Under the pieces are notes generated by a model, which saw only the letters and a list, made by a program, of their open reading frames with translations, made no database searches and was not told where the DNA came from. A stretch of 20,094 nucleotides of DNA from a virus. Position numbers and translations under genes: made by a program. The stretch spans positions 2,364-22,457 of the IMG/VR virus record IMGVR_UViG_3300023278_001734; one strand, written 5' to 3'. Within the stretch, counting starts at the first letter, position 1, and every line of letters begins with the position of its first letter. Below, piece by piece: positions 1 to 7,736 of the stretch.

Positions 1-1109
1 ACATGTTTTGGATGGACCTGGATCGCGTGGAGTGGGAGACAACGGAGGCGGGGATCCTGATTCCGGACAGCGTGCGCATGAAGTGCCCGGCCTGTGAGTA
101 CCAGAACGAGGAGCGGCACAAGGGAAAAATGTTGGACGAGGGCCAGTGGGTGGCGCAGAACAAGGACGGGGAATACCCGTCGTTCAGGATTAATGATCTG
201 TACAAACCTACGCCATGGGGCTCCTGGATTAAATACGTGAAAGGGTATCGAAAGGCCAAGAAATCTGTACACACGTACAAGGTGTGGGTGAATACCAAGC
301 GGGCGCTGCCGTGGAAAGACAGGGAAACCAGCGCCGATCACGACGTGCTGTACAATCGTCGCGAGGAATACGCGGCCGAAGTTCCGGATCCGGTGATGAT
401 CCTCACGGCTGGCGTGGACGTCCAGGACGATAGACTCGAGGCTGAAATCGTTGGGTGGGGTGCCGGGTACGAAAACTGGGGAATCACACGCGTGTGCATA
501 TGGGGGAATACTGCGCTGCCACAGGTCTGGAAGGACTTGGACGCCTGGCTGCTGCAGTCGTGTACTCGGTCGGACGGCAGCAAAATGTACGTGGCTGCCA
601 CGGGCGTGGACCCGCTCGGACACCGTACCGACGAGGTATACCGGTGGTGCAAGCCAAGGGAGTTCCGACGTATATTCCCGTGTTACGGTGCTGGTGGAGA
701 CGGGAAACCGATCCTCGGACGGGTAACGACGCGACACAAATCAGGGTGTTACCTGTTCCCGATCGGTTCCGATACGTGCAAGGACGAGATCATGTCCCAG
801 TTGCTGATCGAGGAGCCTGGACCGAATTGCTGTCACTTCCCGAAAAACGGTGAGTACGACAAGGAGTTTTTTAAGCAGGTCACGGCAGAGTCTAAGGTGC
901 GGGAAATAAAAGACAATCGGGAACGCAACGTATGGAGAAAGACCAGGGTTCGAAATGAAGCGCTTGACATCCGACAGGAAAGTAGGGCAGCATTGGAAAT
1001 AACGAGTGTGGATTTAGACACATTGACGGAACCGTACCTGGCCCAACCCGTGGATCTCACCCCACGAAAAACCAGAAAAAACAATAAGCGTAGGGGAATA
1101 CAACCGTGA
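1..1109 (+). CDS. Terminase large subunit, lambda GpA type (5' partial)
   Basis: This is the C-terminal part of the packaging motor that cuts concatemeric DNA and pumps it into proheads. The reading frame is open at the left edge, so the ATG at position 3 is probably internal and the ATPase domain lies outside the window. Counting from that Met, a CPAC pair (C28/C31) looks like the second half of the zinc-binding motif seen in GpA proteins. The nuclease domain follows: GVDVQDDRLE with D139, the VDPLGHRTDEVY segment with D203, and NEALD with D322. These form a plausible acidic metal-binding triad in the usual order. The usual S/G residues after D203 are P-L here. The tail after residue 350 is basic. 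It overlaps the next gene by 4 bp (GTGA) and starts the lambda-like head module. The family call is firm; the catalytic residues are assigned by motif position only. Confidence 0.93.
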   Translation, partial: MFWMDLDRVEWETTEAGILIPDSVRMKCPACEYQNEERHKGKMLDEGQWVAQNKDGEYPSFRINDLYKPTPWGSWIKYVKGYRKAKKSVHTYKVWVNTKRALPWKDRETSADHDVLYNRREEYAAEVPDPVMILTAGVDVQDDRLEAEIVGWGAGYENWGITRVCIWGNTALPQVWKDLDAWLLQSCTRSDGSKMYVAATGVDPLGHRTDEVYRWCKPREFRRIFPCYGAGGDGKPILGRVTTRHKSGCYLFPIGSDTCKDEIMSQLLIEEPGPNCCHFPKNGEYDKEFFKQVTAESKVREIKDNRERNVWRKTRVRNEALDIRQESRAALEITSVDLDTLTEPYLAQPVDLTPRKTRKNNKRRGIQP

Positions 1110-1342
1110 GTAGTTGTGATCCAATGACCAGCGACGATGCTACGGAGATGTTTCTCCTGTACAAGTCTGCGTTAAAGGCGATCAAGGGTGGCCAGAGCTA
1201 CACGATCGACGGTCGCAGCCTCACGCGTGCGGATCTCGCAGACGTTTCCAAACAATTCCAATACTGGCGTGGGCAGGTGGAGCGGCTGTGCCTGACTGGC
1301 AACGGTGGGCCCACAGTACGGAGGGTGATACCTCATGGGTAG
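1106..1342 (+). CDS. gpW-like head-tail joining protein
   Basis: This is a 78-residue protein with a GTG start that overlaps the terminase stop (GTGA). In lambda, gpW is a small protein that binds below the portal and completes the DNA-filled head before tail attachment. Here a helical segment (LYKSALKAIKGG), a short beta hairpin (QSYTIDGRSLTRAD) and a second helix (LADVSKQFQYWRGQVERL) match the alpha-beta-beta-alpha layout of the gpW family. Its position between terminase and portal is the lambda A-W-B order. It overlaps the portal gene by 8 bp. The role rests on motif shape plus synteny. Confidence 0.82.
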   Translation: MSSCDPMTSDDATEMFLLYKSALKAIKGGQSYTIDGRSLTRADLADVSKQFQYWRGQVERLCLTGNGGPTVRRVIPHG

Positions 1343-3302
1343 AGGCGCAGGACTACGACGTGGTGGGGCGCTGGCTTACGCGGGTGCGAAGCTCCTTACG
1401 TCGATGGCCAGTCAGTACTTCGGGGTAACGACTCCGAACGGTGCGTACCAGGGGGCCAGCTCCACACGCCAGGCGATGCAGGCGTGGCGCACGTCCAACG
1501 CGTCTCCGGATGTAGATGTTCTGTCGAACTTGCCGATCCTGCGGTCACGCTCCCGCGACCTGATACGGAACGTCCCGACCGCCAGCGCGGCGATCAAGAA
1601 AAAAACAATAAACGTAGTATCCACGGGCCTGAAGTACAAGCCGAGACTGAACGCAGAACGCTTGGGAATCACTCGCGAGCAGGCACGCCAGAAGGAAAAA
1701 GAGATCGCGTACGTGTTCCATCGATGGGCGAAGTCCAAACATTCGGACGCAGCGCGCACGAATAATTTCTACCAGAACACGGCGCTAGTGTACCAGAGTA
1801 TGCTGTCCAGTGGTGATGTGTTTTCTCTCTTGCCGTTTATTAATCGGCCGACGTCGTACTTGGACGTAGCTGTAAAAGTTGTTGAATCTGATCTGTGCAG
1901 GGATCCACACTTTAACCTGCCTACGAGGGAACTTGTCGGTGGCATCGAGCAGGACGAGTGGGGCGCGCCGGTTGCGTACTGGTTCGCGAAGCACCACATC
2001 CAGGATGTTAACATCGAGGACAGCATCGAGAACATGATCAGGGTTCCGGCGTACGGTGAAGAGACCGGGCGCGAGATGGTCCTGCACGTGTTCGGGTTAG
2101 ATCGTCCTGGCCAGCGTCGTGGAGTTCCACTCCTTGCCGCAGTGATTGAACCACTGAAACAGCTAGGGCGGTATCGCGACGCTGAACTGATGGCTGCTGT
2201 TGTGGCTGGAATGTTTACCGTATTTGTTAAGACACTTACGGGAGCGCCGAGCAGCCAGGGCAACGTGCCAGACTCTGCGAAAGTTGGAAACGCTCCCAGC
2301 GTGGCAGATAAGGATCCCGGCGACTATGAGATGTCCTACGGTGGCATCGTGGATCTGGGACAGGACGAGGAGATTCAGACAGCGAACCCAGGTAGACCGA
2401 ACCCGAATTTTGATCCGTTCACGCATTCGATTTTAAAGGAGGCCGGTGGCCACCTCGGAATCGGTGTTGAGATGATACAGGGTTATTATGCCAGCAGCTA
2501 CACTGCAGCACGCGCTGCGTTCCTGGATGCGTTCGCTGGGTTTAAAGTTGAGTTCGCGAACTTGAAAGCCGATTTCTGTGAGCCTGTAAAAAATACAGTA
2601 ATGATGAACGCCGTCCTGCGTGGGAAACTGGATCTTCCTGGTTATCTTGACGACCCAGAGATCAGAGAGATGTGGGAGGATGGCGACTGGGTTGGTGTGG
2701 CTCCGGGGCAGTTGGATCCGCTGAAGGAAACTATGGCGTACGCGCTGAAAGTTAAAGAGCAGTTGAAATCCAGAAGGACTGCAGCCCAGGAGAGCGACGG
2801 CGAGGACTACGAGGAAGTGGTGGAAGAACTGGCAGAGGAGAAGGCCTGGCGCGAAGAGAGAGGCATTCCACTTGAGAAAGAAATCGAAGCCGGAGCCGTA
2901 GCCGATGGGATGCCACAGGCTGACGATCAGGATCCGGAGTCTGGTTCTGAAGAGGACGAGATGCAGGGCGAGGAGCTGACGCCACTGCAGGGCGAGGAAC
3001 TGGAAGACGCTGCGAAAACCGCCGACACGTTTGGCGTCCTGACTAGAGCCGGCGCCGCCACTCCACAGAAGTCTGACGAGGGATTTTTCAGGAAACTTTT
3101 CAGGCTGCCAACGGCGTCCAAAGAGGTAGAGGAGCTTTGGGATAGTTCTGGAGGATATCGCCGGCCGATTACTCTGGCCAAAGAGGAAGCCCAGACGGCT
3201 GAAAAGGTCGACGAAAACGAAGTAAGCGAAGAGGGTGCCGATGTCTCCACGTCGTCACCAGTACCAGGACAGGAAACAAACGGAGGATCCACCGATGACT
3301 AA
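1335..3302 (+). CDS. Portal protein, lambda gpB family, with long acidic C-terminal extension
   Basis: This protein would form the dodecameric ring at the unique capsid vertex through which DNA enters and leaves. The N-terminal part has family-like segments: RSRSRDLIRNVPTASAAIKK near residue 70, NVVSTGLKYKPRL near 95, SGDVFSLLPF near 158, and GRYRDAELMAAVVAGMF near 280. The family end motif, VEELAEEKAWREERGIPLE, falls near residue 500. At 655 residues it is longer than lambda gpB (about 530). The extra stretch of about 135 residues is acidic and low in complexity, with a tandem repeat of QGEEL (24-bp period) and a short basic patch (FFRKLFRLP). The ATG at 1335 overlaps the preceding gene. The last 8 bp overlap the protease start, so the two are probably translationally coupled. 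Confidence 0.92.
   Translation: MGRGAGLRRGGALAYAGAKLLTSMASQYFGVTTPNGAYQGASSTRQAMQAWRTSNASPDVDVLSNLPILRSRSRDLIRNVPTASAAIKKKTINVVSTGLKYKPRLNAERLGITREQARQKEKEIAYVFHRWAKSKHSDAARTNNFYQNTALVYQSMLSSGDVFSLLPFINRPTSYLDVAVKVVESDLCRDPHFNLPTRELVGGIEQDEWGAPVAYWFAKHHIQDVNIEDSIENMIRVPAYGEETGREMVLHVFGLDRPGQRRGVPLLAAVIEPLKQLGRYRDAELMAAVVAGMFTVFVKTLTGAPSSQGNVPDSAKVGNAPSVADKDPGDYEMSYGGIVDLGQDEEIQTANPGRPNPNFDPFTHSILKEAGGHLGIGVEMIQGYYASSYTAARAAFLDAFAGFKVEFANLKADFCEPVKNTVMMNAVLRGKLDLPGYLDDPEIREMWEDGDWVGVAPGQLDPLKETMAYALKVKEQLKSRRTAAQESDGEDYEEVVEELAEEKAWREERGIPLEKEIEAGAVADGMPQADDQDPESGSEEDEMQGEELTPLQGEELEDAAKTADTFGVLTRAGAATPQKSDEGFFRKLFRLPTASKEVEELWDSSGGYRRPITLAKEEAQTAEKVDENEVSEEGADVSTSSPVPGQETNGGSTDD
3282..3286 (+). 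promoter_or_regulatory. Shine-Dalgarno site fixing the protease start
   Basis: GGAGG lies 8 bases upstream of ATG 3295, inside the 3' end of the portal gene. The frame is open further upstream (an ATG at 3235), but that start has no comparable site and would overlap the portal gene by 68 bp. The start at 3295 is therefore preferred. Confidence 0.75.
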
Positions 3303-4680
3303 AATGATCGACGTCCACATGGGAACCCAGGAACAGACGCCCATGATGCTGGTGGCACCACAGGCACGGTCCAAAATGATGGAGGCCCTGCAGTTTAAGC
3401 CGTCTGAAATGATGAAGGCCGGATGGGATGGCGGATGGACCCAGGGAGAGAACGTCCGCAGTTATCAGCGTGGTAACGTGGGGATCATCGAGATAAATGG
3501 CCTACTGTGGACCAGCGACGACCGAACTGCGTATTTTATGGGGCTGACGACTTATGAATCGGTAGCTCTGGAGTATGGCAGGATGTTGGATACCGAGGGT
3601 ATCGACGGTTGTATTCTTGCGATAAATTCCCCCGGGGGGCTGGTGGCAGGATGCAGCGAGTTGGGCGATATGATATTTAATACGCGCGATCAGTTCCCCC
3701 TCGGTGTTGCCACCCACGTTATGGGGATGGCAGAGAGTGGTGGGTACTGGCTGGGGTCTTCGTCTCACAAAATTTTTATTGAACCGACGGCAATGCTGGG
3801 ATCCATTGGCGCCGTACTTGGACTTTATAAGGGGCCGGCTGTTGACGAGGACGGGGGGAAGGAAGTTGTTTTCATTTCCACCGTATCCCCGCTGAAGGCA
3901 GTAGATCCGGAAACTAAGGAGGGGGCCAGCGAGTACCAGTCGAACGTGGACGCAGTGGGAGAGGTTTTCGTGGAAACAGTCGCGCGCAATCGCGGCGTAT
4001 CGGTTGAAACCGTCCTCTCCGACTTCGGACAGGGTGGAGCCCTCGTCGGAATTAACGCAGTGAACGCAGGCATGGCCGATGGAATCGGCAGCCTTGAATC
4101 AGTAATAACAGAAATGCGATCTGCCGTTGGCGGGTCACAGATCACGGAAGGAACAAGTATGTCTATCACATCACAGAAAAAAGTCATTGCCGCCAACGGA
4201 ACCCAGACGCCAGCTCCCGCAGCACCCGCTGCTGCAGCCGTTGCCGCGCCCGTTGCTGCACCCGTTGCAGCTGCTCCCGCAGTCGTGGCCACGCCTGCCC
4301 CCGCTGCTGCTGTTGTGGCAGCAGTGCCCAGCATCGAGGAAGAGCGCGCGCGCACTTCGAGGATCCTGGCCGCCGTGGCAGGTACCGGCCTGGACGCCAA
4401 GGCCAGCGAGTACATCGCTGCCGGAACGAGCCTCGCGCAGGTAAATCAGGATCTGGTTGCTCACCTGAAAACGCAGAGGCCGGCCGAGGTTGCTGCGAAC
4501 CAGGGGACTCTCGCGTCCATGGCACAGGAATCTGGCGGCGCTGCGCAGGTTGCGAACGGCAACGGCGGAATCGGTGGCGGCGACGCGCAGGCAGTGGAAA
4601 AACAGGCTCTCAACTCAGCTTGGGCCGCAGGTGCCCAGACGGCGATCGCCAAAGGTGGCGCTAAAAAGGAACGGGTGTAA
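3295..4680 (+). CDS. S49-family head maturation protease with fused C-terminal scaffold (lambda gpC type)
   Basis: This is a 461-residue protein, taking ATG 3295 as the start. The protease domain covers about residues 55-275. It has the SPGG motif (AINSPGGLVAG), a nucleophile segment MAESGGYWLGS with Ser148, and Lys201 in STVSPLKAVDP. The spacing of 53 residues between them fits the Ser-Lys dyad of SohB/lambda C-type S49 enzymes. In lambda-like phages this enzyme is packed into the prohead, where it cleaves the scaffold and portal and then itself. After residue 288 comes an Ala/Pro/Val-rich linker and a helical region (EEERARTSRILAAVAGTG), matching the scaffold part of gpC. An internal start at 4159 probably yields the free scaffold. 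The gene lies between portal and decoration genes, as in lambda. Confidence 0.92.
   Translation: MTKMIDVHMGTQEQTPMMLVAPQARSKMMEALQFKPSEMMKAGWDGGWTQGENVRSYQRGNVGIIEINGLLWTSDDRTAYFMGLTTYESVALEYGRMLDTEGIDGCILAINSPGGLVAGCSELGDMIFNTRDQFPLGVATHVMGMAESGGYWLGSSSHKIFIEPTAMLGSIGAVLGLYKGPAVDEDGGKEVVFISTVSPLKAVDPETKEGASEYQSNVDAVGEVFVETVARNRGVSVETVLSDFGQGGALVGINAVNAGMADGIGSLESVITEMRSAVGGSQITEGTSMSITSQKKVIAANGTQTPAPAAPAAAAVAAPVAAPVAAAPAVVATPAPAAAVVAAVPSIEEERARTSRILAAVAGTGLDAKASEYIAAGTSLAQVNQDLVAHLKTQRPAEVAANQGTLASMAQESGGAAQVANGNGGIGGGDAQAVEKQALNSAWAAGAQTAIAKGGAKKERV
4148..4152 (+). promoter_or_regulatory. Internal Shine-Dalgarno site for nested scaffold
   Basis: AAGGA (within GGAAGGA) lies 6 bases before the in-frame ATG 4159, inside the protease gene. 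It is a well-placed ribosome binding site where none would be needed unless an internal product is made. Confidence 0.65.
4159..4680 (+). CDS. Nested scaffold protein (Nu3-like), in frame within the protease gene
   Basis: An in-frame ATG at 4159 with its own Shine-Dalgarno would give a 173-residue protein identical to the C-terminal third of the protease. It contains the Ala/Pro-rich linker (from TPAPAAPAAAA) and the following helical region. It ends in a Gly-rich stretch and a basic tail (AKGGAKKERV). In lambda, Nu3, the head scaffold, is made in exactly this way from inside gene C, and free scaffold is needed in large molar excess over protease. The sequence shows the start signal and composition; actual synthesis is inferred by analogy. 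Confidence 0.68.
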   Translation: MSITSQKKVIAANGTQTPAPAAPAAAAVAAPVAAPVAAAPAVVATPAPAAAVVAAVPSIEEERARTSRILAAVAGTGLDAKASEYIAAGTSLAQVNQDLVAHLKTQRPAEVAANQGTLASMAQESGGAAQVANGNGGIGGGDAQAVEKQALNSAWAAGAQTAIAKGGAKKERV

Positions 4681-4682
4681 TT

Positions 4683-5327
4683 ATGCAAGATCTTGGAACA
4701 AGAACACGAGAAAACGGGCGGTCCGGGGATCTGAAAATTGTAACCCAGCCACGCACGATCGCCGAGAGCATGACGCTCCTGCGGTTTGCTGCCCTGGGTG
4801 TTGTTAAATTCGCGGCCGGCGCGATCACTCCGAACGTTGGAAACACCGGCGACGGTGTTATGTCTGCGTTCGCGCTGGCAGCAGGCGGTCCCCCGAAAAT
4901 CGGGGACTACAGCGCGGTATGCGTGGCAGCTGCTGCGAACGCTGGCACGTTCAACGTATTCGATCCGGACGGCGTCCTGATCGGCGTTGCCACGGTTGCC
5001 GTTACCTTCGCAGGTGGTGGCGTCACATTCCTGATCGGCGACGGCGCTGCCGACTTCATCGTCGGTGACAGCTTCCTGATGGCGATGGGAGCTGGCAGTG
5101 GACAGGCGAAACTTCTGGACAACACTGCCACGGACGGAACCCAGCTCCTGGATTCCATCCTGTCCGAGGACGTGACCACGGGTGTCGGCGTTACACAGGT
5201 TACCACTGTGTACGAAACCGGAGAATTCAACGAAGGTGAGATCACATTCGAGAACGGGACCGTGGCCGAATACAAAGCCGCCGCCCGCGACTTGGGGATC
5301 TTTTTCAAAGCAGCAGTGCCCCAATAA
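4683..5327 (+). CDS. Head decoration protein, gpD-like, with large internal insertion
   Basis: The product (214 residues) has the ends of a lambda gpD-type decoration protein. The N-terminal part is RSGDLKIVTQ...TLLRFAALGVV. The C-terminal half (AKLLDNTATDGTQLLDSILSEDV, then TGEFNEGEITFENG) resembles the gpD beta-tulip core. gpD trimers cap the three-fold sites of the expanded capsid and stabilise it against DNA pressure. Between about residues 45 and 138 sits a Gly/Ala/Val-rich insertion (GDYSAVCVAAAANAGTFNV, DPDGVLIGVATV, GDGAADFIVGDSFLM) that roughly doubles the size relative to lambda gpD (about 110 residues). The gene starts 2 bp after the protease stop, with AAGGA upstream. Its place between protease and major capsid genes supports the call. 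Confidence 0.85.
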   Translation: MQDLGTRTRENGRSGDLKIVTQPRTIAESMTLLRFAALGVVKFAAGAITPNVGNTGDGVMSAFALAAGGPPKIGDYSAVCVAAAANAGTFNVFDPDGVLIGVATVAVTFAGGGVTFLIGDGAADFIVGDSFLMAMGAGSGQAKLLDNTATDGTQLLDSILSEDVTTGVGVTQVTTVYETGEFNEGEITFENGTVAEYKAAARDLGIFFKAAVPQ

Positions 5328-5348
5328 GGGGAGTAAAGGAACACAGTC

Positions 5349-6392
5349 ATGATTGATATTTTTGATCCCGCAGTAATGACCGAAGCCCTGATCACGAACT
5401 TCCCTCCGTTCATGTTCTTGACGAACATGTTCTTCAGCACGAAGAAACAGCACGGAACGAAGAATATCGACTTCGATATTCAGAAGGGCAAACGCCGGTT
5501 GGCGCCTTTCGTGAATCGTATGCACGAGGGAAAATTGGTCGAGAAAACCAATTTCAAAACCCAGCGTTTTGAGCCCCCGTACATTAAGCCCAAAATGGTT
5601 ACGGACGCCGAGGAGATCCTTAAGCGTCTCCCCGGTGAAGCCGTGTACGTGCAGGACGGGTCCAACGCTCCGTCCGCGCGAGCGAACCGGATCCTCGGCG
5701 AGGACGTCACCGATATGCAGATGGGTCTGAACCGTCGCATCGAGTGGATGTCTGCCAAGGCGTTGTTCACTGGCAAGGTTCCCGTGAAAGGCGAGGGCGT
5801 GGACTATGAAATTGACCTCCTGTACGGATCCGCGCAGAAGGTAACGCTACTCACCACCGCGCGCTGGTCGGAAACATCCACCGCTGATCCGATTGCCGAC
5901 CTCACGAACTGGAAACGCCAGATCAAGCAGCTGACCGGACTGATCGCCAAGGACGTTGTCCTGGGGCGCAACGCGTCGATCTCCTTGGAAGACAACGCGA
6001 AGATTGCCGAGAAGCTCGACAATCGCCGGACAGAAGCCGGTTTGTTGAAATATGCTGATCTTCCAGAGGGTGCCGTGTACATCGGCACGCTGACCAAGCC
6101 AGGCGTTGATCTGTTCACGTACGACGAATGGTACGTAGACGACGACACGCAGAACGAATTCGAGATGGTTCCTGAAAATCAGGTTCTGATCGGCGCCACG
6201 TCTGCTCGCTGCCGTCGTCACTACGCGGTGATCTCCGACGTAGAGGCTGGCAACTGGGAAGTCGAAACGTTCGTTAAGTCCTGGATTGTTCCGGATCCCA
6301 GTGCTCGCTTCGTAATGTTGCAGTCTGCGGTAATCACTGCCATCGAGCAGCCCGAGGCCTTCATCGTTGCGACCGTGCAGGACGCTGAGTAA
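5349..6392 (+). CDS. Major capsid protein, lambda gpE family
   Basis: This 347-residue protein is close in length to lambda gpE (341). Family-like features include IDIFDPAVMTEAL at the N-terminus, FLTNMFF, and KKQHGTKNIDFDIQKGKRRLAPFVNR. Also present are GKLVEKTNFKTQRFEPPYIKPK and the central GEDVTDMQMGLNRRIEWMSAKALFTGK. gpE has the HK97 fold and builds the icosahedral shell. A Shine-Dalgarno AAGGA sits 8 bases before ATG 5349. The gene is separated from the decoration gene by 21 bp and from the next gene by 34 bp, the largest true gap in the head module. That gap holds no convincing terminator or promoter. Confidence 0.95.
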   Translation: MIDIFDPAVMTEALITNFPPFMFLTNMFFSTKKQHGTKNIDFDIQKGKRRLAPFVNRMHEGKLVEKTNFKTQRFEPPYIKPKMVTDAEEILKRLPGEAVYVQDGSNAPSARANRILGEDVTDMQMGLNRRIEWMSAKALFTGKVPVKGEGVDYEIDLLYGSAQKVTLLTTARWSETSTADPIADLTNWKRQIKQLTGLIAKDVVLGRNASISLEDNAKIAEKLDNRRTEAGLLKYADLPEGAVYIGTLTKPGVDLFTYDEWYVDDDTQNEFEMVPENQVLIGATSARCRRHYAVISDVEAGNWEVETFVKSWIVPDPSARFVMLQSAVITAIEQPEAFIVATVQDAE

Positions 6393-6426
6393 AAAACACC
6401 GGTAACCCCGGAGAAACGAGTTTGAT

Positions 6427-6774
6427 ATGAAAGTAAGAATCACAGACGGGACTGCAGTTTTTGAAGGCAAAGAAATCACCAGCGAGAGCGGCGTGGTCGA
6501 TTTGCCCGAGGATGCTGTAGAGTCCCTGCAGGCTTCCACGATTGCAAGCGTTGAAATCGTGGGCGATGCCAGCGAGAGCGGCGTGGTTGAAACCACTGTC
6601 GAGAGCGGTACCGAGGGTAACCCAGGAGCGATCGACACCAGTGGCCCCAACGAGGGGACCGTGGCGTGGTTACGGCTGCAGCTGGACCAGATGGGCGTGG
6701 AGTTCGATCGCGAACTTCGCAAGGACGATCTGGAAGAGCTGTATCTGGAATCCTTGGAAGCGAGGAACGATTAA
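6427..6774 (+). CDS. Small acidic protein at the lambda FI position, HeH/LEM-like C-terminus
   Basis: This encodes a 115-residue acidic protein that I do not recognise at full length. Residues 1-60 are acidic and beta-prone. Residues about 80-112 (GTVAWLRLQLDQMGVEFDRELRKDDLEELYLE) have the helix-extended loop-helix pattern of HeH/LEM/SAP-like modules, which occur in small phage proteins at this locus. It sits between the capsid gene and the FII-like gene. That is where lambda FI, an accessory packaging protein that helps terminase bind proheads, is encoded. The segment SESGVV occurs twice, 30 residues apart, from a 19-bp DNA repeat. The start is ATG 6427; a GGAG lies 13 bases upstream, so the ribosome site is weak. 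The role is inferred from position. Confidence 0.6.
   Translation: MKVRITDGTAVFEGKEITSESGVVDLPEDAVESLQASTIASVEIVGDASESGVVETTVESGTEGNPGAIDTSGPNEGTVAWLRLQLDQMGVEFDRELRKDDLEELYLESLEARND
6479..6587 (+). repeat. 19-bp direct repeat pair, 90 bp apart
   Basis: The 19-base word CCAGCGAGAGCGGCGTGGT occurs at 6479-6497 and again at 6569-6587. The 90-bp period keeps the reading frame and duplicates the peptide SESGVV. It probably reflects a partial internal duplication in the FI-position gene. Confidence 0.8.
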
Positions 6775-6777
6775 ATT

Positions 6778-7143
6778 ATGAATACGTTCAGGGACCAGCT
6801 GGATCAGGATTTGCTAGACAACCACTTCAATGTCACTGAATTCGGGGAAGACTCCGAGGGCAGTGGCGAGGTGGTTGGCCTGACGTATCGTCCTGCCAGC
6901 GGTGCCCCTGAAAGTGTCATACAAGGATTATTCGACGCTTCGTTCGCTAACGGGTCCACCGAGGCCACTGTGGACGTAAACGACCACAGGCCGCACCTGA
7001 CCTGCAGGCAGGTGGACATTGAAGGCGAGAGGCTGCACAGCGATGATCGCTTCGTGATTCAGGGCAAGGAGTACAAGCCGACAGAAGACCAGAGCAACGA
7101 GATGGGCGTGATTCGCGCGTTCATGTTCGAGGTTCCGGCATGA
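6778..7143 (+). CDS. Head-tail attachment protein, lambda FII-like
   Basis: This 121-residue protein starts at ATG 6778, 3 bp after the previous stop. The N-terminal helix (FRDQLDQDLLDNHFNVTEFG) is followed by a beta-rich body. The end, DDRFVIQGKEYKPTEDQSNEMGVIRAFM, matches the pattern in FII-type attachment proteins, where the body ends in a strand pair, a turn and a final strand. FII sits on the completed head and forms the docking surface for the tail. Its position, last in the head module and just before the tail terminator, supports this. It overlaps the next gene by 4 bp (ATGA). Confidence 0.68.
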   Translation: MNTFRDQLDQDLLDNHFNVTEFGEDSEGSGEVVGLTYRPASGAPESVIQGLFDASFANGSTEATVDVNDHRPHLTCRQVDIEGERLHSDDRFVIQGKEYKPTEDQSNEMGVIRAFMFEVPA

Positions 7144-7727
7144 TCAGAATACTGGAACTCAGGGCGCACATTGTTCAGCGTCTCAAGGATGCTGCCATTC
7201 CGCGAATCGATGACAATGTATTCCCTGATCGCTCCCTGAAGTATCTGCCGGATGAACTTCCTGCCATCGGGGTTTATACCCGGAAAACGCCTTTTCAGGG
7301 CGCTGACCGGCAGCCCAGATGGATGCAGGCAGAGACGCAGCTGGTGGTGGAGTCTATCGTGCAGGGAGAGTTCGAGGGGATCAGTGTCGCAGACCAGAAC
7401 AGCCTGTTCACGCAGGCGATCGTCGACGCCTTGATCTACCCTTGGGACTCTGAAATTTTAGATCCCGGAGAAGAGGGATCGCAGGGGCCGTTCGATGGTC
7501 TCGCCGACGACGTGTATTTAACGGACGTTTCGAGCGATACCAGCACAGAGGGCGGTCAACTGATGGGTGGTGAGGCTGTCACGTTCACAATTGACTGGCA
7601 GGTACTGCTCCCGAACTTGGAACCCCCGGATACGTTCGCGCGCATGGGGGTAAAAATATTAACGCCAGAGGACGCACACGCAGAGGCTCTGGATATCGAG
7701 GACGTGGATCCACTGGATCCCGTGTAG
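7140..7727 (+). CDS. Tail terminator protein (Mu gp37 / gpU-like position)
   Basis: This 195-residue protein starts with LELRAHIVQRLKDAAIPRIDDNVFPDRSLKYLPDELPAIGVYT. That is the usual opening of tail terminator proteins: a helix, then a V(F)P-R strand, then LPAI-VYT. A terminator ring caps the completed tube and sheath and fits it to the head connector. The gene precedes the DUF2635 and sheath genes as gp37 does in Mu. The C-terminal 30 residues are acidic (EDAHAEALDIEDVDPLDPV). Two GGATCC sites lie 9 bp apart near the stop. The start overlaps the previous gene by 4 bp. The assignment rests on pattern and synteny. Confidence 0.7.
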   Translation: MIRILELRAHIVQRLKDAAIPRIDDNVFPDRSLKYLPDELPAIGVYTRKTPFQGADRQPRWMQAETQLVVESIVQGEFEGISVADQNSLFTQAIVDALIYPWDSEILDPGEEGSQGPFDGLADDVYLTDVSSDTSTEGGQLMGGEAVTFTIDWQVLLPNLEPPDTFARMGVKILTPEDAHAEALDIEDVDPLDPV

Positions 7728-7736
7728 GGTGATATT

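Noticed and set aside
3235-3294. An upstream ATG at 3235 as the protease start.
   Set aside because: It would overlap the portal gene by 68 bp and has no good Shine-Dalgarno, while ATG 3295 has GGAGG at 8 bases.
3625-3642. CCCCCGGGGGG palindrome in the protease gene.
   Set aside because: It encodes the conserved S-P-G-G motif of S49 enzymes, so the protein sequence explains it.
4210-4325. The GCT/GCA/CCC-rich stretch as a microsatellite or CRISPR-like repeat.
   Set aside because: It is irregular at DNA level and reflects an Ala/Pro/Val-rich protein linker in the scaffold.
6393-6426. The 34-bp gap after the capsid gene as a terminator or promoter (A run, CCGG repeats).
   Set aside because: There is no stable stem followed by a T run and no -35/-10 pair. 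CCGG is simply self-complementary.
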